Of a DNA stretch of 10,437 bases, positions 6,054 to 10,437 are shown piece after piece. Below the pieces are notes generated by a model that searched no databases, was not told the DNA's origin, and was given only the letters and a program-made list of their open reading frames with translations. The number at the start of each line of letters is the position of its first letter. Within the stretch, counting starts at the first letter, position 1. The DNA comes from Dehalococcoidia bacterium (GTDB lineage: Bacteria; Chloroflexota; Dehalococcoidia; Lucifugimonadales; UBA3495): assembly GCA_022823105.1 (NCBI GenBank), contig JAJDXU010000170.1:1-10437 (forward strand), given 5' to 3'. A program made the translations under genes and the position numbers.

Positions 6054-6881
6054 TCAGAAGGTAACTGTGCTTCCGTACTTGTCCATCAGCGCCAGAAAGA
6101 GATCGTGCCGCAGCGGATTGTTGGCGGCATTTTCGGACCGGCGCAGGTAGATGCGATAGACCGTTTCCAGTTGGTCATCCCCCATCCAGATGGCGTAGCT
6201 GGGCATTCCGTTGCCCAGCGTGCGGTGGATGAACTCCAGGCGGCGAACTCGGCTGAGTTGCAGGGCCACTCGGCCGTCGCCGTCTGTGGTCAGGACCGCG
6301 ATGCCGCCGCCGGCGGCGGGATTTCCACTGCCGTCCACGAACTGCAGGTCATCCAGCGTCGCCGGAATCGACACCGTGGCCGCCGCGTTGTGCACCATCA
6401 CCACGGCCTCGCCGAGCCCGATGGGGATGCCATCCATGCCGGCGCTGCTATCCCGGAGCACACTCCGGATCGCGTCAACGTCGGTCGGCTGCCCTTCGGT
6501 GTGCAGACTATTCAATTGCGCTGCGCTCTCCGGCAGGTGATCCGCGATGACCTGTGCCAGATCACCGGGAATGGGCGCAAAGTTCACGCGCCCTCGGCGG
6601 GTTACGGTGGCTTCGCCGCAGATGGAACCGTAGAGCGCTTTTTCGCCGGACCAACGCCGCACCACGTCGAATCTCGGACCATACGTGCAGCCCAGGATGC
6701 AGCCCGCCGTGGTGACCTGCACCCTTTGGGCATGGTCGGGCCCGACCGCGTCGCCCAATTCATTCAGGATCGCGTCGGCGTTCCGGCCGCGGTGATACCA
6801 TCGCCCGCAGCCATACTCGTCGGTGCAGACGACGATGTTAACGTCGGGGCGTGCGGCGGTCCTGGCGGCTGGAGTGTTCAT
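6054..6881 (-). CDS. [2Fe-2S] ferredoxin fused to ChuX/HutX-like domain
   Basis: A 275-residue protein. Residues 13-115 form a thioredoxin-like [2Fe-2S] ferredoxin domain: Cys19 and Cys25 (VVCTDEYGCGRW), then Cys61 and Cys65 (TAGCILGCTYGP), the C-x5-C ... C-x3-C layout of that family. The C-terminal half (about 135-275) is harder to place. Its order (LGEAVVMVHNAA, then VALQLSRVRRLEFIHR, then YRIYLRRSE, then LRHDLFLALMDKYG) resembles the ChuX/HutX heme-utilisation fold. His164 falls where ChuX has its VHTAD histidine; the second ChuX heme histidine seems absent. The ChuX likeness is my inference from remembered sequences and could be wrong. A role in electron transfer coupled to heme or iron handling, or in Fe-S supply to the adjacent aconitase, is plausible but unproven. 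The ATG at 6881 has no strong Shine-Dalgarno, and no alternative start codon lies just upstream in frame. Confidence 0.75.
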   Translation of the reverse strand: MNTPAARTAARPDVNIVVCTDEYGCGRWYHRGRNADAILNELGDAVGPDHAQRVQVTTAGCILGCTYGPRFDVVRRWSGEKALYGSICGEATVTRRGRVNFAPIPGDLAQVIADHLPESAAQLNSLHTEGQPTDVDAIRSVLRDSSAGMDGIPIGLGEAVVMVHNAAATVSIPATLDDLQFVDGSGNPAAGGGIAVLTTDGDGRVALQLSRVRRLEFIHRTLGNGMPSYAIWMGDDQLETVYRIYLRRSENAANNPLRHDLFLALMDKYGSTVTF

Positions 6882-6924
6882 GTCATTACGGTGGCTGGTA
6901 TTCCGGTGGGATGGGACAAAACGT

Positions 6925-6950
6925 CCGCCCGGCTGCTGAGCGCCGGGCGG
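6925..6950 (-). terminator. GC-rich hairpin followed by TTTT, after ferredoxin
   Basis: CCGCCCGGC (6925-6933) pairs perfectly with GCCGGGCGG (6942-6950) around an 8-nt loop. On the minus strand it is followed by ACGTTTTGT, a short T-run, so it is the better intrinsic terminator candidate downstream of the ferredoxin gene. The next gene starts about 45 nt further on, so it may be a partial terminator that lowers expression of the fusion protein and aconitase. Confidence 0.5.
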
Positions 6951-6978
6951 GGGAACACTGAGATTGTCGCAGCGAGGA

Positions 6979-7003
6979 GTCCGCCCGATTTGAGGAGGCG
7001 GAC
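6979..7003 (-). terminator. First hairpin after ferredoxin stop
   Basis: GTCCGCC (6979-6985) and GGCGGAC (6997-7003) form a 7-bp stem with an 11-nt loop, 19 nt past the ferredoxin stop codon. No T-tract follows. It may stabilise the ferredoxin mRNA 3' end or contribute to termination with the hairpin at 6925-6950. Confidence 0.35.
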
Positions 7004-7022
7004 GGTCGCGGCCGGCGCGAGA

Positions 7023-7265
7023 CTACTTGTCGAAGTAGTCGTAGTTGATCTTGATATATTCCTCGTACATGGCCGGCACCGCTTCCTCGGCGAAGATCGC
7101 CGTTACGGGGCACACCGGCTCGCAGGCCGCGCAGTCAATGCACTCATCGGGGCTGATGAAGTACATATCGTCCTCGTCGGTGGTATAGATGCAGTCTACC
7201 GGGCAGACATCGACGCAGGCGGCGTCTTTCACGCCGACACACGGCTCGGTAATGATGTAGGTCAT
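7023..7265 (-). CDS. fdxA: Seven-iron ferredoxin [3Fe-4S][4Fe-4S]
   Basis: An 80-residue low-potential electron carrier of the FdxA / Azotobacter FdI-like seven-iron family, cytoplasmic. The cysteine layout assigns Cys9, Cys17 and Cys52 to a [3Fe-4S] cluster. Cys21, Cys42, Cys45 and Cys48 go to a [4Fe-4S] cluster, and Cys25 is the additional free cysteine typical of this family. The key stretches are CVGVKDAACVDVCPVDC and CIDCAACEPVCP. The rest is strongly acidic, as expected for a ferredoxin docking to basic partners, and the length is typical. A GAGGGGAAAG Shine-Dalgarno region (7280-7271) precedes the ATG at 7265, and an extended -10 promoter lies about 90 nt upstream. It is the first gene of an Fe-S cluster with the [2Fe-2S] fusion and aconitase, but a 141-nt gap with two hairpins separates it from them. 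Its redox partner is not shown by the sequence. Confidence 0.95.
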   Translation of the reverse strand: MTYIITEPCVGVKDAACVDVCPVDCIYTTDEDDMYFISPDECIDCAACEPVCPVTAIFAEEAVPAMYEEYIKINYDYFDK

Positions 7266-7356
7266 AGCGGCTTTCCCCTCGGTTGATTTGTGTGGGTCTG
7301 GGCAACACCTGTAACAAGCGGCAAGTCTTCACACCGGCCGCTCCCACGGATGCGAA

Positions 7357-7384
7357 ATTATAGCATGGCGGTAGGTCTATGCAA
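7357..7384 (-). promoter_or_regulatory. Promoter of ferredoxin (and possibly the Fe-S cluster)
   Basis: On the minus strand TTGCAT (7384-7379), a 16-nt spacer and TATAAT (7362-7357) with a TGC extended -10 (TGCTATAAT) make a good sigma-70-type promoter. Transcription would start near 7350 and leave a leader of about 85 nt before the ferredoxin ATG. I see no other strong promoter before the fusion gene or aconitase, so they may depend on read-through from here. Confidence 0.65.
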
Positions 7385-7437
7385 CCGGAAACGCGCCGGT
7401 CGCGGCATTCCCGGCTCCATCCTGTCCCTCCGTGCCG

Positions 7438-7872
7438 TTACACCCGCGTGAACCGCTTTTTGGTCGACAGGGTGACGAAGGTCTGGGTCTTCTGCACTCC
7501 GTCAATCACGCCGATCTGGGTGCGCAGAAAATCGCCCAGGCTTTCGGCGGATTCCAGGGCGGTCCACACGAAAACGTCGTAGGGCCCGGTGGCCACCACG
7601 ACGTAATGCGCCTCGTCGAGATCCGCGATGCGCTCCGCGACGGAATCTGACTTGCCAGGGCCGGTCTCCAACCCGATCAGGGCGGTGGTTCCGTAGCCCA
7701 TTTTTTCCAGGTTCGGCACCGCGACTACATGCACTATGTCGTCTTTGATCAAGCGGCGCAGCCGTCGGCGCACGGTGCCTTCGCTCACGCCCACCGCACG
7801 GGCAATCTTTGCGTTCGATGCGCGCCCGTCGGCCTGCAGTATCCCAATTATCTTGAGGTCAAGTTCATCCAT
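7438..7872 (-). CDS. Lrp/AsnC-family transcription regulator
   Basis: A 144-residue regulator of the feast/famine (Lrp/AsnC) family. The N-terminus MDELDLKIIGILQADGRASNAKIARAVGVSEGTVRRRLRRL (1-41) is the characteristic AsnC-type helix-turn-helix. The C-terminal ligand-binding RAM domain (about 62-140) includes ALIGLETGPGKSDSVAERI and YVVVATGPYDVFVWTAL, the region that senses amino acids and mediates octamer assembly. Length is slightly below the usual 150-165 residues and the protein looks complete. It has its own promoter (TTGACA-N17-TATCAT, 7971-7943) and a leader hairpin covering the ribosome-binding site. The EamA-family transporter gene lies just upstream on the same strand, so control of amino-acid export is plausible. 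Lrp-family genes are often autoregulated. The effector and targets are not shown by the sequence. Confidence 0.92.
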   Translation of the reverse strand: MDELDLKIIGILQADGRASNAKIARAVGVSEGTVRRRLRRLIKDDIVHVVAVPNLEKMGYGTTALIGLETGPGKSDSVAERIADLDEAHYVVVATGPYDVFVWTALESAESLGDFLRTQIGVIDGVQKTQTFVTLSTKKRFTRV

Positions 7873-7880
7873 CGGTAGGT

Positions 7881-7907
7881 AGACTCCGTGCGAACCCGCC
7901 GGAGTCT
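7881..7907 (-). promoter_or_regulatory. Leader hairpin or operator at the Lrp-family gene
   Basis: AGACTCCG (7881-7888) and CGGAGTCT (7900-7907) are a perfect 8-bp inverted repeat with an 11-nt loop, between the promoter and the ATG at 7872. On the mRNA the downstream arm contains GGAG, the only Shine-Dalgarno-like stretch, 8 nt beyond which lies the ATG. The hairpin would hide the ribosome-binding site; as DNA it could be an autoregulatory operator. Confidence 0.45.
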
Positions 7908-7942
7908 TTCAGAATATCTCCGGCGCGAAATGTTGACGATTG

Positions 7943-7971
7943 ATGATATTCCCTGGGTTGCGGATTGTCAA
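7943..7971 (-). promoter_or_regulatory. Promoter of the Lrp-family gene
   Basis: Read on the minus strand, a perfect TTGACA -35 (7971-7966), a 17-nt spacer and TATCAT -10 (7948-7943) give a near-consensus sigma-70 promoter. The predicted start is near 7936, leaving a leader of about 64 nt that contains the inverted repeat at 7881-7907. It is the best -35/-10 pair in the window. Confidence 0.65.
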
Positions 7972-8070
7972 TCATCTAAGGCTGGCAGTTGTCATTATTC
8001 GTCAAAACGGCGACGACTTTCCGGCCAATTTGAGCACACTTACGCATCATATACGTAATATAGTCTGCTG

Positions 8071-9039
8071 CTATCCCAGGCTCAATGTCCCAACACCGAC
8101 CACTATCATCGCGATTGACGCGGCTTTCACTGCAAGCGCCTGCGGAGTCAACGATTCGTCCAGCAACTGCCAGCGAACGCGGGACAGGATGGTCGACGCC
8201 GCGAACACGAAAAGCGGCCGCGTCGCCAACACCGCCGCCACCAGCGACGCCGGCCCCAGGCTATACGCATAAACTCCCAGCAGGATGGATATCGCCGGCA
8301 TCAGCGCCTCGCCGGTGAGCAGCATGCCCAGGACCGTGGGTTGGCGTACCGCGGACCACAATCGCCCAATCGCGGTCCGCCCGCCGGTGAGTCCCACCAT
8401 GAAGAAAACCACACCCACCGTCGCCTGTTGGATTCCGAAAACCGTCAACACGGGCAGGTGAGCGTTCAACGAGGCCTTGGTGACCACGAAACTGCCCGCG
8501 GCGCACATGGCGCTCAACAACAGAATCGCCGGCCCGTATATCCCGGTGCGGTCGCCCAGGGTCAGGGCTGCGGCGCTCGGCAGGCCAACGCCCGGCCCGA
8601 TCCGTCCGAAGGGTCGCTCCTGGTAAAGCCGCACGGAAATCAACACGGCTCCGGCCACCACCAACCCGATGCCTCCCCATTGCGGCAGCGATATGCGCTC
8701 CTCCAGGAACAGCATCGCCATGATGGCGACGTAAATCGGGTTCGTCTGGGCGATGGCAACGGCCCGGGACGCTTCCATCAAGCGCATCCCGCGGAACAGC
8801 AGCGCCACCGAGCAACCCATCAGCAGGCCCGCCGCCACCGGCCACAACGCCACCTGCCAGGACGTGCCCTCCGGAACCCCCACCACCAGAACCATGGGGA
8901 CGCCGTAAAATATCCCGGCGAGGCCGCACCACAGGCACAGCGGCGGCACGCCCTGGAAATGGAAGGACAGCAATCGCTTGTCGCAAACGCTGACGAAACA
9001 AAAGGCCAGCGAACTGGCCAGCGCAAGTATTGCCCACAT
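8071..9039 (-). CDS. EamA/DMT-superfamily transporter
   Basis: A 322-residue integral membrane protein of the drug/metabolite transporter superfamily, EamA family, which usually exports amino acids or other small metabolites across the cytoplasmic membrane. Two homologous blocks of five helices are visible: about residues 1-138, ending in AMLFLEERISLPQWGGIGLVVAGAVLISV, and about 166-320. The first block has the characteristic A-x-A-x-x-x-NPI-Y region (RAVAIAQTNPIYVAIMAMLFLEE). The second block has LGPASLVAAVLATRPLFVFAAS and ends with AASIAMIVVGVGTLSLG. Total length is typical. A central loop (about 140-165) is polar. The substrate cannot be read from sequence; the neighbouring Lrp-family regulator points toward an amino acid or related compound, as inference. 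No clear Shine-Dalgarno precedes the ATG at 9039, so the start is moderately certain. A short AT-rich CTAAAT region about 20 nt upstream is only a weak -10 candidate. Confidence 0.9.
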   Translation of the reverse strand: MWAILALASSLAFCFVSVCDKRLLSFHFQGVPPLCLWCGLAGIFYGVPMVLVVGVPEGTSWQVALWPVAAGLLMGCSVALLFRGMRLMEASRAVAIAQTNPIYVAIMAMLFLEERISLPQWGGIGLVVAGAVLISVRLYQERPFGRIGPGVGLPSAAALTLGDRTGIYGPAILLLSAMCAAGSFVVTKASLNAHLPVLTVFGIQQATVGVVFFMVGLTGGRTAIGRLWSAVRQPTVLGMLLTGEALMPAISILLGVYAYSLGPASLVAAVLATRPLFVFAASTILSRVRWQLLDESLTPQALAVKAASIAMIVVGVGTLSLG

Positions 9040-9116
9040 TGGTTAGGTTAGGCCAATTTAGACTGCTAAGTTGGTATCAGCCAACCGTGTTTGCTGCATT
9101 ACAGGAGTGTGAGTCG

Positions 9117-9545
9117 TTATAGCGAACGGAAAACCCGCGCTATCGTGAAAACCCAGAAAGCTATGTATGCGATGACGATGCCCATCCACCCTGTCCATAG
9201 CATCAGCACCGCCAGAACTTGCTTCGCTTCATACACGGCGACGAAAGCTCCGGTTAGGACAAAGGCAGCGGCGAGAAAGAGCGCAAACTTGGTAATTGCC
9301 GGTTTATCATCACCGAACTGGCGTACAGCAGCTACAAAAAGCGAATTGGCGACCACTAGGGCGATGATAAGTCCCAATGTAGTTGCGTCGCTGAGCTCTG
9401 GTTGGGCTCCTTCCCAAACCGGTTCTGAACGGGCCGTAACCAAGGGAAGCCACGGCCCGAAGAAAAATTCCGCGATGAGAAATATCCCCTCCGCCCCGAC
9501 CACCAGCAGCCATGTCCACCCCAGCAACGGCAGGACATTCGTCAT
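9117..9545 (-). CDS. Four-helix membrane protein of unknown function
   Basis: A 142-residue protein with about four predicted membrane helices (roughly 9-29, 56-75, 84-104 and 113-137). A loop of about 25 residues (PWLPLVTARSEPVWEGAQPELSD region) lies between the first two. No catalytic motif, heme-binding pattern or recognised family is visible. Its ATG overlaps the stop of the upstream gene by four bases (ATGA, 9545-9542), so the pair is translationally coupled and the products may form one membrane complex. GC content is clearly lower than in neighbours: two 60-nt stretches counted here are 50%. That suggests separate origin or relaxed composition. It is a real gene by overlap and hydrophobic pattern, with function unknown. 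Confidence 0.7.
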   Translation of the reverse strand: MTNVLPLLGWTWLLVVGAEGIFLIAEFFFGPWLPLVTARSEPVWEGAQPELSDATTLGLIIALVVANSLFVAAVRQFGDDKPAITKFALFLAAAFVLTGAFVAVYEAKQVLAVLMLWTGWMGIVIAYIAFWVFTIARVFRSL

Positions 9546-9850
9546 GATTGGTTATCATCTGGATCACTATCGACTCGTTTGCCTAATATCCAGTCCATAC
9601 TTCCGCGGTTCTGCCATGCGAATACAATAGCGGGAATGGTGAACAGCGTCGTCAGGAGAGCGAAAACACCAATCAAGGCATAGGCGATTCCAGGCCCGTA
9701 CTGTTGCCGTACGCTTTGCCACTCCCGAAGTACGTCGGGAGCATATGCTGCAAATACCATAGTAGGCAAAGCGATGATACAAGTCAGCAATGTCGCTGCG
9801 CCGACCTCTTGCCAGCGTCGTTTGTTCTTGAATTTGGTTAGTGCTGCCAT
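9542..9850 (-). CDS. Two-helix membrane protein of unknown function
   Basis: A 102-residue protein with a basic N-terminus (KFKNKRRW), a first membrane helix at about 16-36, a loop of about 16 residues (YAPDVLREWQSVRQQYG), a second helix at about 53-78, and an acidic C-terminal tail (DSDPDDNQS). The charge distribution puts the N-terminus inside by the positive-inside rule. GGAGAG lies 9 nt before the ATG at 9850, which supports this start. It overlaps the following four-helix protein gene by ATGA, so the two make a small operon. I do not recognise the family; a subunit of a small membrane complex is possible. GC content is low compared with the rest of the window. Confidence 0.68.
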   Translation of the reverse strand: MAALTKFKNKRRWQEVGAATLLTCIIALPTMVFAAYAPDVLREWQSVRQQYGPGIAYALIGVFALLTTLFTIPAIVFAWQNRGSMDWILGKRVDSDPDDNQS

Positions 9851-9899
9851 CTCGTGGGACTCTCCGCGACGGATACTACCATGCTATCTCAGTTCCAGC

Positions 9900-10286
9900 C
9901 TAAACCCCGCACTCCTCCCCGCAATCGTCGCTCCGGCCCAGCGCGCGGCTGATGCGCATGCGGTTGCGCGCGAACCAGCGATAGAACCCGTCGCTCAACG
10001 GCCTTGCCGGGCCCCATCCTGTCCACCCGATCATCCAGCCCGCGCCGGCGAGCCGGTAGGCTTCGCGCAGGCTGGCCATGCCCACCGTGATGCTGCCGTC
10101 GGCCTTGATGCCGTAGAGCGCGGCCCGCACCTGCTCAACGCTGAGTCCGTAGGCGGCGGGATCAAAGTCCGCCGCCATAATGTCCACAGCCTCGATGGCA
10201 TCCGGATTCCGCCGGTACAGCCCCAGGACCTCCCGGCTGCACATCGGGCATGCTCCGTCGTAGAGCAGGCGGTATCGGTCGCTCAT
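9900..10286 (-). CDS. DCC-family (DUF393) thiol-disulfide protein
   Basis: A 128-residue protein with the hallmark YDGACPMCSREV at its N-terminus, the D-x-x-C-x-x-C motif (Asp10, Cys13, Cys16) of the DCC/DUF393 family, which is thioredoxin-related and thought to act in thiol-disulfide chemistry. The rest shows the family's usual elements: a region around VEQVRAALYGIKADGSITVGMASLREAYRLAG, where substrates of this family are often described as passing a G-x-x-A pattern, and a W-F-A-R-N-R-M-R-I segment. The C-terminus carries a further Cys pair (DDCGEECGV). Partners are unknown. The gene starts 17 nt after the stop of the preceding partial gene, which suggests one operon; no Shine-Dalgarno is evident, so translation may be coupled. 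Confidence 0.88.
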   Translation of the reverse strand: MSDRYRLLYDGACPMCSREVLGLYRRNPDAIEAVDIMAADFDPAAYGLSVEQVRAALYGIKADGSITVGMASLREAYRLAGAGWMIGWTGWGPARPLSDGFYRWFARNRMRISRALGRSDDCGEECGV

Positions 10287-10303
10287 GGCGTCAACACGCG
10301 GGA

Positions 10304-10437
10304 TCAGTCGTCCGCGGGCGCCAGCGCGGCGTCGGCGGCCATCTGCTCGGCCTGCGCAGCGGCCAGCGCGGCGACGTCGGTACCCACGTCCTGCACGCCG
10401 TACTTCTTCTCCAGCTCGTAGATGGCGTCGAGGCCCA
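10304..10437 (-). CDS. C-terminal end of a gene running off the window
   Basis: Forty-four in-frame codons ending in TGA (10306-10304), truncated at the right edge. The product ends with GLDAIYELEKKYGVQD, then an Ala/Gln-rich helix (VGTDVAALAAAQAEQMAADA) and an acidic ALAPADD tail. Codon composition is like the rest of the window (G/C at third positions), which supports real coding. The family cannot be assigned from this fragment. It lies 17 nt upstream of the DCC-family gene and probably belongs to the same operon. Confidence 0.55.
   Translation of the reverse strand, partial: GLDAIYELEKKYGVQDVGTDVAALAAAQAEQMAADAALAPADD

Noticed and set aside
5745..7286. Plus-strand open frame (513 codons) opposite the [2Fe-2S] fusion and ferredoxin
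   Set aside because: Covers three recognised minus-strand genes and their gap; low-complexity shadow translation without motifs.
7384..7400. ACCGG-N7-CCGGT as a terminator for the Lrp-family gene
   Set aside because: Five-bp stem with no T-tract.
8040..8058. TTACG-N9-CGTAA symmetric site between the EamA and Lrp-family genes
   Set aside because: Could be a regulator site, but arms are short and it lies about 70 nt upstream of the mapped-by-eye Lrp promoter, so support is too thin.
9041..9053. Tandem GGTTA GGTTA GG before the EamA gene, and ATTGG/CCAAT arms around it
   Set aside because: Too short and too few units to call a repeat or operator; may be chance.
9070..9085. GTTGG-N6-CCAAC inverted repeat upstream of the EamA gene
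   Set aside because: Five-base arms only; no support for an operator beyond symmetry.
9774..10421. Plus-strand open frame over the DCC-family gene
   Set aside because: Antisense to the DxxCxxC protein, with compositional features of a shadow.
1..10437. CRISPR array, tRNA, rRNA, insertion sequence or phage genes
   Set aside because: Read for regularly spaced repeats, cloverleaf-like segments and transposase motifs; none seen.

Overview
This is a GC-rich bacterial chromosome segment, roughly 60-65% GC by eye, that looks like ordinary core and accessory metabolism. I see no phage, transposase, CRISPR, rRNA or tRNA. Three things are compatible with a free-living bacterium of the Chloroflexota type (Dehalococcoidia/SAR202-like) or another high-GC environmental lineage: a mitochondrial-type aconitase, an FdxA-like seven-iron ferredoxin, and a PaREP1-like helical protein. 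That placement is inference; nothing in the window fixes the taxon.

Layout. Positions 49-1110 carry two minus-strand genes: a helical protein of unknown function and a VOC metalloenzyme that resembles extradiol dioxygenases. A divergent promoter region (about 1111-1315) separates them from a plus-strand pair. The first gene of that pair is a fused GNAT acyltransferase / class V aminotransferase. The second is a small two-helix membrane protein whose reading frame begins 2 nt after the fusion's stop. A minus-strand PaREP1-like gene converges on this pair. Next comes a minus-strand iron-sulfur cluster read in the order seven-iron ferredoxin (7265-7023), a fused [2Fe-2S] ferredoxin / ChuX-HutX-like protein (6881-6054), and aconitase (6038-3762). 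Upstream of this cluster are an Lrp/AsnC regulator and an EamA-family transporter. The right end holds a lower-GC pair of overlapping membrane-protein genes, a DCC-family (DUF393) thiol protein and the C-terminal end of one more gene, all on the minus strand.

How it fits together. The strongest functional unit is ferredoxin, [2Fe-2S] fusion and aconitase, where three consecutive products carry or handle Fe-S clusters. Two GC-rich hairpins after the ferredoxin gene probably reduce read-through, so ferredoxin may be made in excess. The Lrp-family gene next to the EamA exporter suggests control of amino-acid or metabolite export. Several genes have a perfect TATAAT -10 box with a poor -35 box, which helped choose translation starts. 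Two related palindromes of the TAGGGGCG...CGCCCCTA type lie between same-strand genes and are probably members of a dispersed repeat family.

Items most worth a second look are the two domain fusions (acyltransferase-aminotransferase, and ferredoxin-ChuX-like), the palindromic repeat, and a hairpin that covers the ribosome-binding site of the Lrp-family gene.
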